Below are positions 1 through 6,148 of a stretch of 7,986 nt of DNA, piece by piece; the stretch's first letter is position 1, and every line of letters starts with the position of its first letter. Where the stretch lies: NCBI GenBank assembly GCA_002478575.1, contig DLOX01000227.1, positions 4,523-12,508 on the forward strand. The letters are read 5' to 3'. The position numbers and the translations under genes were made by a program. The DNA is from Sphingomonadales bacterium UBA7473. GTDB taxonomy: Bacteria; Pseudomonadota; Alphaproteobacteria; Sphingomonadales; Sphingomonadaceae. The notes under the pieces are model-generated. The model searched no databases. It was given only the letters and a program-made list of their open reading frames with translations, and had not been told where the DNA came from.

Positions 1-101
1 GTTTCGCCATGTTCCGAACGCCAGGTTCCCCCGCGCACCGCTTGGGTGGCCGGGCGCCATTTGCTCGTGATGGCGCGATTCAATCCGGTTGTTTTCTTCA
101 T
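1..101 (-). CDS. metZ: O-succinylhomoserine sulfhydrylase MetZ, N-terminal fragment (cut by window edge)
   Basis: MetZ is a PLP-dependent enzyme of the Cys/Met metabolism family that makes homocysteine from O-succinylhomoserine and sulfide, in the cytoplasm. Only the first 33 codons are inside the window; the gene continues past position 1. The ATG at 99-101 opens MKKTTGLNRAI, followed by WRPATQAVRGG at residues 15-25 and a Ser-Glu-x-Gly-Glu stretch at 29-33. This matches my memory of alphaproteobacterial MetZ N-termini, where W-R-P-A-T-Q-x-V-x-G-G-T is highly conserved. The catalytic PLP lysine lies outside the window. The start is 32 bp beyond the stop of the amine oxidase on the same strand, so it is probably the next gene of the leuB unit. 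No good Shine-Dalgarno is visible before the ATG. The PLP-family assignment is fairly firm; MetZ rather than MetB/MetC/MetY rests on this N-terminal signature alone. Confidence 0.75.
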   Translation of the reverse strand, partial: MKKTTGLNRAITSKWRPATQAVRGGTWRSEHGE

Positions 102-133
102 GGGGCCGCTTTGCCGTGGGGAAGGGGGCAAGG

Positions 134-1489
134 TCAACTGGATTGGGCGATGATTTCCAATGCGGCGCGCTCTCCGGCTTGCAAAGCGCCATCGACATAG
201 CCCGTCCATTCGGTCGCGGTTTCCGTGCCCGCCCAGTGGATGGAGCCAACAGGCGCTCGCACGGCGTTACCGAAGCGCGACATCAAGCCGGGCGGCGCAT
301 AGGCCCCATAGCAACCGCGGGACCAGCTTTCGGTCGTCCAATCGTTTTCGACGTAGTCGATGGGATGGGCGGCTTGCTGGCCAAGATGTTTGGTCAGCAG
401 GCCAAGAACTTCTTCGCGCCGCTCGGCGGTCGTTTTGGCAGACCAAATGCTGGCTTCTGATGCATCGAAAAAGCCTGCAATCAAGCCGGGGCCATCCGGC
501 GGTGAACAATCGAAACAAGGACTGAAGGCAGCAGCATCCGACGCCAAGAACGCGTTTAGTCCAGCATCGCGCCAAAAGGGGCGATCATAAGCGATCCAGA
601 CTTTGATGACGGCACCCATTGGCATGCGCTGATGAATGGCATCGCGGGCATGGGGGAGCGGCGGATCGAAATGGATTTGATTGGCCATGGGTGGCGCGAG
701 TGCGATGATCAGCTTTTTCGCTTTGAACTCGCCTATTGGCGTTGCGACCGTAACGCCGTCACTGTTCCAAGTGACACGCTGGGCAGGGGCTTCGAGACAA
801 ATATGGTCCACTAACTTGGCGGCTATTTGATCTGCCAACTGATGCAGTCCGCCCTCGATGAGCAAATGCTGCGCCCCGCCAGGTTCAGCCGCAATCATTC
901 GATCGAGGCCACCGCCAGCCTTCAGATAAGTGAGCCAATTGAGCAGCGAGATTTGATCAGGCTCCGCACAAAAGACAGAGCGAGTGATGAGCGTGAGCAT
1001 CAAGGCCAGCCCTTGCGCCTTCACATTGCGCCGGATCCATTCGCCAAAGCTCATCGCGTCAAGGGCCGGATCGCTGTACTGAGGCGAGGCTGGATCAACG
1101 CTATCGATTAATCGCTTGAGCCGCCCTTCGAGCCGCGCATAATCTAGCTTTGCAAACAGGGGCAGTGCGGGGGCGAAATCCTCTCTTGGACATTTGGTTG
1201 TTTTGCCCATGAGCTCGACGAGGGCGTGGCCCTCCAAATAGGTCGGATAAGCTTTGAGGCCATGCTGATTGATCAAGCTCATCAAGCGCGGCTGATTGTC
1301 GCAGGTCCACATCCCGCCCAAGTCGATCACTTGCCCCGCAATCTGGCCGGGTTTGACGCGGCCGCCGACCCGATCCCGCGCTTCGAGGATCAGGAAAGAT
1401 TGGCCCGCTTCTTTGAGCTTTAAACCCGCGCTTAGGCCGGAAAAGCCAGCGCCGATGATGATCGCATCAAGGGGCTTGGCCGCCTCCAC
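134..1489 (-). CDS. Flavin monoamine oxidase family protein, MAO A/B-like
   Basis: A 451-residue FAD-dependent amine oxidase, expected to oxidise an amine with release of aldehyde or imine, ammonia and H2O2; its substrate is unknown. The FAD Rossmann motif G-A-G-F-S-G is at residues 13-18, E-A-R-D-R-V-G-G-R at 36-44 and G-G-M-W at 58-61. The C-terminal FAD motif WAGTETATEWTGY spans 419-431. Resemblance to eukaryotic MAO is unusually close: R-G-C-Y at 391-394 aligns with the S-G-G-C-Y site where MAO binds FAD through cysteine; Tyr394 and Tyr431 align with the two aromatic-cage tyrosines; Lys296 in V-I-K aligns with the FAD-facing MAO lysine. There is no signal peptide, and the C-terminal membrane helix of MAO is absent, so it is probably soluble and cytoplasmic. 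The start is GTG at 1487-1489, immediately after the leuB TGA in the same frame, with no Shine-Dalgarno; no other start precedes the Rossmann motif. Translation is probably coupled to leuB. Confidence 0.9.
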   Translation of the reverse strand: MEAAKPLDAIIIGAGFSGLSAGLKLKEAGQSFLILEARDRVGGRVKPGQIAGQVIDLGGMWTCDNQPRLMSLINQHGLKAYPTYLEGHALVELMGKTTKCPREDFAPALPLFAKLDYARLEGRLKRLIDSVDPASPQYSDPALDAMSFGEWIRRNVKAQGLALMLTLITRSVFCAEPDQISLLNWLTYLKAGGGLDRMIAAEPGGAQHLLIEGGLHQLADQIAAKLVDHICLEAPAQRVTWNSDGVTVATPIGEFKAKKLIIALAPPMANQIHFDPPLPHARDAIHQRMPMGAVIKVWIAYDRPFWRDAGLNAFLASDAAAFSPCFDCSPPDGPGLIAGFFDASEASIWSAKTTAERREEVLGLLTKHLGQQAAHPIDYVENDWTTESWSRGCYGAYAPPGLMSRFGNAVRAPVGSIHWAGTETATEWTGYVDGALQAGERAALEIIAQSS

Positions 1490-2536
1490 TCAGTTCAGCT
1501 TGCGAAGGACAGCATCGCCCATGTCCCGGGCGCTATGCGTACCACCGAGGTCAGGGGAACGCGCACCACCGGCCAAAGCCTTGGCAACCGCGGCCTCTAT
1601 GGCATCGGCCTCTCCGGACAGATTGAGCGAATAACGCAGCATCATCGCGGCAGATAGAATCGTGGCCAACGGATTGGCTTTGCCTTGGCCCGCAATATCA
1701 GGCGCGGAGCCATGGATGGGCTCATAAAGGCCCTTCTGATGGGCATCCAGCGAAGCGGAAGGCAGCATACCGATCGATCCCGCGCACATGCTGGCCTGGT
1801 CAGACAGGATGTCTCCGAACAAATTGCCCGTGACCATCACGTCAAATTGCCCCGGATTGCGCACCAGCTGCATTGCGGCATTATCGACATACATGTGGCT
1901 GAGCGCCACTTCGGGATAATCGGCAGAAACTTCAATCACAACATCGCGCCAGAGCTGCGAGGTTTCCAGCACATTGGCCTTGTCGACTGAACAGAGCTTC
2001 TTGCCGCGCGCCATGGCCGTTTCAAATCCAACGCGGGCGATGCGGCGGACTTCGTCTTCGTTGTAGGACATGATGTCATATCCCTCGCGCTTGCCATCGG
2101 CTGTTGTCCGCACGCCTTTCTCGCCAAAATAGACGTCGCCGTTCAGTTCACGGACGATGACCATATCGATCTGGGTCGCGACTTCGGGGCGGAGCGCCGA
2201 GGCATCGGCCAGTTCCGGGAAGAGCTTTGCAGGGCGGAGGTTTGCGAACAGGTTCAACTCTTTGCGCAGGCCAAGGATCGCTTGTTCGGGCCGCAAATGG
2301 CGTTCCAACGCATCGCAATCGGGATCGCCCACAGCGCCGAATAGGATCGCATCGGCCCGCTTGGCAAGATCAAGCGTCTCAGGAGGAAGGGGATGTCCTG
2401 AAGCCTTGTAAGCCGCTCCACCGACCAACGCCTCTTCATAGTGCAAGCCATCGATATTGAGCGCATCCAGCACCCGCCGCGCTTCAGCCACCACTTCAGG
2501 GCCAATTCCATCACCGCCCAACAACGCAATCAGCAT
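1490..2536 (-). CDS. leuB: 3-isopropylmalate dehydrogenase LeuB
   Basis: LeuB oxidises and decarboxylates (2R,3S)-3-isopropylmalate to 2-oxoisocaproate with NAD+, the third step of leucine synthesis, as a cytoplasmic homodimer. The 348 residues are full length for the family. Visible signatures are G-D-G-I-G-P-E-V at 8-15, substrate arginines Arg91, Arg101 and Arg129, catalytic Tyr136 and Lys186 (V-D-K-A-N-V-L-E), metal-binding Asp218, Asp242 and Asp246 (within G-N-L-F-G-D-I-L-S-D), and the NAD-binding stretch EPIHGSAPDIAGQGKANP at 272-289. R-E-L-N-G-D-V-Y-F-G at 129-138 replaces the more common R-E-L-T-G-G; this favours LeuB over isocitrate or tartrate dehydrogenase. The ATG at 2534-2536 is preceded by a GGGGAA Shine-Dalgarno (about 2543-2548), which touches the end of the palindromic repeat upstream. 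The TGA at 1490-1492 abuts the GTG of the amine oxidase. leuC and leuD are not in the window. Confidence 0.97.
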   Translation of the reverse strand: MLIALLGGDGIGPEVVAEARRVLDALNIDGLHYEEALVGGAAYKASGHPLPPETLDLAKRADAILFGAVGDPDCDALERHLRPEQAILGLRKELNLFANLRPAKLFPELADASALRPEVATQIDMVIVRELNGDVYFGEKGVRTTADGKREGYDIMSYNEDEVRRIARVGFETAMARGKKLCSVDKANVLETSQLWRDVVIEVSADYPEVALSHMYVDNAAMQLVRNPGQFDVMVTGNLFGDILSDQASMCAGSIGMLPSASLDAHQKGLYEPIHGSAPDIAGQGKANPLATILSAAMMLRYSLNLSGEADAIEAAVAKALAGGARSPDLGGTHSARDMGDAVLRKLN

Positions 2537-2547
2537 TCATATTTCCC

Positions 2548-2628
2548 CGTCATTGCGAGCGGAGCGCGGCAATCTAGACTGTTTGCCGCATCATGGATTG
2601 CCGCGTCGCTTCGCTCCTCGCAATGACG
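2548..2628. repeat. Imperfect palindromic dispersed repeat (REP/MITE-like) between recO and leuB
   Basis: The left arm (2548-2576) and right arm (2594-2628) are inverted copies of one unit that starts CGTCATTGCGAG and ends near CGGCAATC. The outer 12 bases pair perfectly and the inner block GCGGCAATC also pairs. The left arm is about six bases shorter in the middle. The loop is about 17 bases (2577-2593). As RNA it would form a long GC-rich hairpin 12 nt after the recO stop, ending at the leuB Shine-Dalgarno. From memory, units of this kind (starting GTCATTGCGAG and ending GGCAATCC) are dispersed in many bacterial genomes, including sphingomonads. That it is multicopy in this genome is inferred. 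It could stabilise the recO 3' end, attenuate read-through or mask the leuB ribosome-binding site. Confidence 0.85.
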
Positions 2629-2640
2629 GCAGCAGCGGCC

Positions 2641-3216
2641 TCACGCAACAGCCTTTTTAAGCCGCTCTACCAGCCGTTCTCGCGCTACAAGCATATCTTG
2701 CCGATCTCCCAAAATATGGCGGACGAGGCGCGTTCGGTTTTTAGCCAAACTTTGGTCCGCTGCTTCTTCCTCCCCATAGCCAAGCTCAGAAATCAGCAGC
2801 GCCTCAAAATCCGCCAGAGCCTTGGCCCAGCCTCGAGCGGAAGGCGCATTTTCAATTGCGGTCAAAACGCCATCCAGCGCCGAATGCAAACGAGGGTAGG
2901 GCAGGGCTTCTGGCAAGCTGGCGGCAGTGAGCGCTGTCGCCCATTCGATGGCTGCCGCTGCCAAAGCCTCGCCCAGCAAATGTCCGCGGCTATGGACTGA
3001 TTCCGGGGTGAGTGATGCAAGCTGATTGGGCGTTCGCTGCCGCCAGACGCCGGCTATGACATTTCCGGGAATAAGAAGTGGCCGCAGTGTCTTGGATCGC
3101 GCGCCTTGGACATAGCCCACCAGCAGGCCATGCTCTTCAGTCAAACAGCGGACAATGGCACCATGTTCCGCATGAGGCTTTACCCCGCAGACAATGGCAT
3201 AAGCTTCAATCTGCAT
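2641..3216 (-). CDS. recO: DNA repair protein RecO (short form)
   Basis: RecO works with RecR and RecF to load RecA on SSB-coated single-stranded DNA in gap repair and to anneal strands. The N-terminal OB-fold part is clear: residues 1-60 contain LTEEHGLL at 25-32, the hallmark G-A-R-S at 38-41, and an L-x-P-G turn near 48-51. The helical domain follows, with FEALLISELGYG at 137-148. The 191 residues are short beside E. coli RecO (about 242). The region after L-G-Y-G, where many RecO proteins carry a cysteine zinc site, is replaced by an acidic stretch, and cysteines occur only at positions 10 and 24. The ATG at 3214-3216 lies 9 nt after the LuxR-gene stop and has no visible Shine-Dalgarno, so translation may be coupled to that gene. 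I see no sign of a frameshift; a shortened lineage form is likelier than a broken gene. Confidence 0.88.
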   Translation of the reverse strand: MQIEAYAIVCGVKPHAEHGAIVRCLTEEHGLLVGYVQGARSKTLRPLLIPGNVIAGVWRQRTPNQLASLTPESVHSRGHLLGEALAAAAIEWATALTAASLPEALPYPRLHSALDGVLTAIENAPSARGWAKALADFEALLISELGYGEEEAADQSLAKNRTRLVRHILGDRQDMLVARERLVERLKKAVA

Positions 3217-3225
3217 TAGTGATGA

Positions 3226-4029
3226 TCAGGAAGCAGCGCCCAGATAGCCCAATTGGCCAGCCTTGAAGATGGTCTGGCTGCGATTGACCGAGTTCACCTT
3301 ATCGGCGGCCCGCTGAATATGATAGCGCACCGTCGCATGGCTGAGGCCGAGGATCAGGCTGATTTCACGGTCCGTTTTGCCGATTGCAGCCCATCGCAGA
3401 CATTCAACTTCACGCTTTGACAGCTTACAGTCCGAAGGCATCCATTGTTGCTTGCGCCGAACCGTCACATATCCAGCAATGAAACGGCGAGCCATCGCCG
3501 CCAAAAGATCACCATGCTCCGCAAAATCGTCGGAAAGGTCGACTTTTTCAGCATCGACTGGGCAGAAACTCACTGCTCCAATTTGACCAAAGGGCAGATG
3601 GATGGGCACCAATATCGCGGATCGAGTGAGAGAGCGTTTCTCAAAATCGCTCAAATCCATCTCTTCGAGATAGCGATTATGCCAAGTGGTGTAGAATCCA
3701 TCTTCATTGCACCACATCGCCTCGCTTTCATAGCGACAGGCGCGAGGCAAAGGGGATGACAGCGCGAGGCGAGTATCTTCCCACCAGCGTTTTCCGGGTT
3801 CGAGCCAGCCAAAGACTTCGGCATTTACGATAGCACCTTGGCCATCAACGATCTGATCTTTGGAAGCAATGTCAGCGCAGGCCGCAACGCGAAATCCGCG
3901 CGCCAAAGCAGCTTCATGTAGGGCGGTCGCGGCCTGTCTGATCTGATCAACCGAACGGATGGTAACACGCTCAATCAACACCTTATCAGACTCTTCAGCC
4001 TTCAGCGCGGAAATGGGAATAACCTGCAC
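3226..4029 (-). CDS. LuxR-family transcriptional regulator (LuxR solo-like)
   Basis: A 267-residue regulator with an N-terminal autoinducer-binding-like domain (about residues 25-190) and a C-terminal LuxR/GerE DNA-binding helix-turn-helix at about 203-263. The latter shows LSKREVECLRWAAIGKTDRE and then a V-R-Y-H-I recognition helix. In the ligand domain, R-L-A-L-S-S-P-L-P with a following M-W-C appears to correspond to the D-P...W block of acyl-homoserine-lactone receptors. By eye the ligand-contacting Asp is Ser92 while Pro93 and Trp106 remain, so a non-AHL ligand or none is likely. No luxI-type synthase is in the window. I chose the GTG at 4027-4029 because AGGAG (4038-4042) lies 8 nt upstream; the open frame extends to a TTG at 4083 without a Shine-Dalgarno. 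It is divergent from the acyl-CoA synthetase gene and 9 bp upstream of recO. Target genes are unknown; the divergent gene is the obvious candidate. Confidence 0.88.
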   Translation of the reverse strand: MQVIPISALKAEESDKVLIERVTIRSVDQIRQAATALHEAALARGFRVAACADIASKDQIVDGQGAIVNAEVFGWLEPGKRWWEDTRLALSSPLPRACRYESEAMWCNEDGFYTTWHNRYLEEMDLSDFEKRSLTRSAILVPIHLPFGQIGAVSFCPVDAEKVDLSDDFAEHGDLLAAMARRFIAGYVTVRRKQQWMPSDCKLSKREVECLRWAAIGKTDREISLILGLSHATVRYHIQRAADKVNSVNRSQTIFKAGQLGYLGAAS

Positions 4030-4153
4030 GGGTCCTGCTCCTCTTTTTCCTTCCCCCACTGACAAAGTAGGTAGGTATTTCAAGACTGCAAGTGCAATTT
4101 TGGGTTTGTAGGTGGGGTAAGGCTTAGTGCATTAGACTATGGGGGGATCGGAT
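4030..4153. promoter_or_regulatory. Divergent spacer between LuxR gene and acyl-CoA synthetase gene
   Basis: This spacer must hold the promoters for both divergent genes. It contains a tandem TGCAAG/TGCAAT (4087-4098), a GTAGGTAGGT run near 4067-4076 with a related GTAGGTGGGG near 4108-4117, and TTAG-TGCA-TTAG at about 4124-4135. None forms a convincing 18-20 bp lux-box dyad. Weak -35-like elements occur on both strands (TTGCAC on minus at 4092-4097), but no good -10 partner was found. The regulatory role is inferred from gene layout only. Confidence 0.35.
4038..4042 (-). promoter_or_regulatory. Shine-Dalgarno that sets the LuxR-gene start
   Basis: AGGAG on the minus strand lies 8 nt before the GTG at 4027-4029, with a second AGGA at 4033-4036. 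No comparable motif precedes the in-frame TTG at 4083, which would add 18 residues. This supports the GTG start. Confidence 0.6.
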
Positions 4154-4159
4154 AAGGAA
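4154..4159 (+). promoter_or_regulatory. Shine-Dalgarno that sets the acyl-CoA synthetase start
   Basis: AAGGAA lies 6 nt before the ATG at 4166-4168. The ATG at 4160 is too close to it, and the ATG at 4139 has no such motif upstream, so 4166 is preferred. Confidence 0.65.
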
Positions 4160-4165
4160 ATGTTA

Positions 4166-5767
4166 ATGGCCGACCCTGCTTCTCCTTCTGTTGCGCCTTG
4201 GATGGGCGATGATTTTGCGACCGTCTTTTTCGCTGTGGCTGACGCTGTGCCTTCTGATCGACCTGCGCTGATTCACGGCAGGAAGACTTTGACTTGGGGA
4301 CAATGTGACGCGGCGGTGCGGCGCATTGCAGAGGGGCTGGTCGCGCTTGGCCTTAAACCCGGCGATGTCGTCGGGCAGCAGATGCGCAACGGGCCGGAGT
4401 ATATCCTTCTTTTCTTGGCTTGCTCTTATGCCGGGCTGGTTCCGGTCAATATCAATTATCACTATAAGCCCGGCGAGCTGCGAGACATAATCGAGCGCTT
4501 CAACATCGCTTGTATCGTCCATAATGCAGAGTTTCGCGCCATTGCTGAGGAAGCATCGGCAGGCAAAGTGGACATGATCCTGATTGAAGCGGAGGGCGGA
4601 TTGGCCGGTCTCAGCGGTCCCGCATTCGAAGCGCCTGCAACTGAACGCCGCTTCTTTGTCGCGACTGGCGGCACCACTGGCATGCCGAAAGCGGTCATGT
4701 GGAACCAACAGGAAAGCTGGCAAGCCCTGATGGTTGCGGTTTGGCCAATGCCTCCGGGCATGCCGCCGATGATCTCGTCATCGCTTCCCGATCATGCCGC
4801 CAAATCAGCGCAGATGCCGCCAGCGCGGGCCTTAATCCTCAGCCCCATGATGCATGGCGTCGGGCTCTATTCTTCTCTCATCACTTTGCTGCGCGGCGGA
4901 AGCCTCGTCACAATGGAAGGCAGTAAGTTTGATCCGGACGCGGTGATCGACACGGTCAAGGTGCAGTCTGTGCAATCGCTTGTGATCGTTGGTGACGCTT
5001 TTGCGATGCCGCTGGTCGAGGCGCTTGGCCGCAGAGATGATGCGACAGACGCTTTGTCTCCACTAAAGGCCGTGCAATCATCCGGAGCGGTCTTCTCTCA
5101 ATCCAACAAGGAAGCCTTTCTGCGCTTCAATCCCGGACTCATGGTGATTGACGCCCTTGGATCTTCTGAAAGTGCAGGAACAGCCGTCAAGATTATGACT
5201 GCAGCAGGCAGCATGGGTGGCGATGCTTTCATGCCGGTGCCGGGGCGCACCATTCGCTTGTTCAATGCCGATGGCTCCCCGCTGCCTGAGGGCCCAGGGG
5301 AAGGCATTGTTGGCCGGTCAGGGCCATTGCCGCTTGGATATTATGGCGAGGAAGAGCTTTCAGCGCGAACCTTCCCCACCGTTGATGGCGTTCGCTATTT
5401 GGTGACGGGCGATCGCGCACAGATTGATGAAGCTGGCACCATCACCTTCCTTGGCCGCGACAATATGTGCATCAACACCGGTGGCGAGAAGGTCTTTCCC
5501 GAAGAGGTTGAGACAGCGCTGTGTGCTCATCCATCCGTCGATGACGTACGCGTCATTGGCGTGCCAGACCCGCGCTTCGGGCAGCGGATTGTGGCAGTGG
5601 TGCAGGGAAGTGCGGCTGATCGAACAGCCTTGGAAGCCCATGTGAAGGCGAGTTTAGCGGCCTATAAATGCCCAAGGGATTGGTACTTTACGGATCGCTC
5701 GCTCCGGCTAAACAATGGCAAACCGGACTATAAGGCAGCGCGGGAATTGGTTGAGGGTTTGGATTAG
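4166..5767 (+). CDS. Acyl-CoA synthetase (AMP-forming, FadD-like)
   Basis: A 533-residue member of the ANL adenylate-forming superfamily that should activate a carboxylic acid with ATP to an acyl-adenylate and then to the CoA thioester. Numbered from the 4166 start, the phosphate-binding loop T-G-G-T-T-G-M-P-K is at 167-175 and is followed by A-V-M-W. The A5 motif G-S-S-E-S is at 332-336. The A7 motif with T-G-D is at 414-416, ribose-binding Asp416. The hinge and A8 region, containing NTGGEKVFPEEVE, is at about 437-449. The catalytic lysine is in N-G-K-P-D-Y-K near residue 519. The loop followed by x-V-M-W resembles the FadD3/FadD17/FadD19 group, whose actinobacterial members act on steroid side chains or long acyl chains. 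The actual substrate cannot be read from sequence. It is transcribed alone, divergently from the LuxR-type regulator. Upstream ATGs at 4139 and 4160 are less likely starts. Confidence 0.9.
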   Translation: MADPASPSVAPWMGDDFATVFFAVADAVPSDRPALIHGRKTLTWGQCDAAVRRIAEGLVALGLKPGDVVGQQMRNGPEYILLFLACSYAGLVPVNINYHYKPGELRDIIERFNIACIVHNAEFRAIAEEASAGKVDMILIEAEGGLAGLSGPAFEAPATERRFFVATGGTTGMPKAVMWNQQESWQALMVAVWPMPPGMPPMISSSLPDHAAKSAQMPPARALILSPMMHGVGLYSSLITLLRGGSLVTMEGSKFDPDAVIDTVKVQSVQSLVIVGDAFAMPLVEALGRRDDATDALSPLKAVQSSGAVFSQSNKEAFLRFNPGLMVIDALGSSESAGTAVKIMTAAGSMGGDAFMPVPGRTIRLFNADGSPLPEGPGEGIVGRSGPLPLGYYGEEELSARTFPTVDGVRYLVTGDRAQIDEAGTITFLGRDNMCINTGGEKVFPEEVETALCAHPSVDDVRVIGVPDPRFGQRIVAVVQGSAADRTALEAHVKASLAAYKCPRDWYFTDRSLRLNNGKPDYKAARELVEGLD

Positions 5768-5797
5768 AGGCCTGCGACGCTGGTCGGCTCTAGCGCT

Positions 5798-5836
5798 CCC
5801 AAAAAACGAGGGAAATCTGCCGAAGGTAACAGTGAA
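5798..5836 (+). repeat. Imperfect direct repeat, copy 1
   Basis: This copy aligns without gaps to 5934-5972, offset by 136 bp, with 29 of 39 positions identical by eye. The conserved cores are an A6-7 run, GGAAATCTGC and ACAGTGAA. The family and function are unknown to me. Confidence 0.55.
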
Positions 5837-5920
5837 TTGCAACCTAGACGCCTCGTGCAGGCTGCAGTGAGGGCTCAAATCGCTTATGCCTGATCGATAG
5901 CATCGGACCGGCCTCAGCTG

Positions 5921-5950
5921 TTCCGGAGTTTGGCCTAAAAAAACCCGGAA
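5921..5950. other. Hairpin with one bulged base in the convergent gap
   Basis: TTCCGG (5921-5926) and GTTT (5928-5931) pair with AAAC (5941-5944) and CCGGAA (5945-5950), leaving A5927 bulged and a 9-nt loop. This gives a 10-bp stem. There is no T-run on either side, so it is not a standard intrinsic terminator, though its place between convergent genes fits a role in ending or protecting transcripts. It overlaps the start of repeat copy 2. Confidence 0.45.
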
Positions 5951-5972
5951 ATCTGCGCAACTTCACAGTGAA
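5934..5972 (+). repeat. Imperfect direct repeat, copy 2
   Basis: This is the second copy of the repeat at 5798-5836. Here the ACAGTGAA core is part of the palindrome TTCACAGTGAA. A further short direct repeat, AACTTCACAG, occurs at 5959-5968 and again at 5982-5991, a 23-bp period. Confidence 0.55.
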
Positions 5973-6148
5973 ACTCGGCGGAACTTCACAGGCAAACCGC
6001 TTTTCGTCAGTGTCAATCAATGGACGCACAGAGCACAAGCGGCGAAGTCGGATCAGATCGCGATTTGGAAGGGACGATAGGGCAATAGTCATCAGCGATA
6101 TAGAACATAATATGCTCAAAATGTCAATGCATCATGCTTTTTGGATTA

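Larger units (their letters stand above)
5768..6148. other. 381-bp gap between convergent genes, no convincing gene
   Basis: This stretch separates the 3' ends of the acyl-CoA synthetase gene and ccrM. A 91-codon open frame on the minus strand (5844-6119) and a plus-strand frame running into ccrM look non-coding: neither shows a known motif, and the minus frame has no obvious ribosome-binding site. The left two thirds carry the repeats and hairpin described separately. The right end (about 6090-6148) is AT-rich and holds no clear terminator for ccrM. It may be the remains of a degraded element. Confidence 0.6.

Noticed and set aside
134..1489. The oxidase frame as a C-terminal extension of LeuB
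   Set aside because: An in-frame TGA separates them, both halves are complete proteins of normal length, and LeuB ends at its usual C-terminus.
4030..4083. An 18-residue N-terminal extension of the LuxR-type regulator from a TTG
   Set aside because: There is no Shine-Dalgarno before the TTG, while the GTG at 4027-4029 has AGGAG at good spacing; the extra residues look like translated leader.
4139..4165. Earlier starts of the acyl-CoA synthetase at 4139 or 4160
   Set aside because: AAGGAA is correctly spaced only for the ATG at 4166; 4139 has no upstream motif and 4160 is too close.
4030..4165. A lux-box operator for the LuxR-type regulator
   Set aside because: Only short direct repeats and the small self-palindrome TGCA were found; no 18-20 bp dyad of the expected kind is visible.
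5921..5950. An intrinsic terminator in the convergent gap
   Set aside because: The stem is good but there is no T-run on either strand next to it; it is reported only as a hairpin.
5844..6119. A 91-codon minus-strand open frame in the gap between the acyl-CoA synthetase gene and ccrM
   Set aside because: It shows no recognisable motif or ribosome-binding site, and it runs straight through the direct repeats and hairpin, so its residues mirror the repeat rather than a protein.
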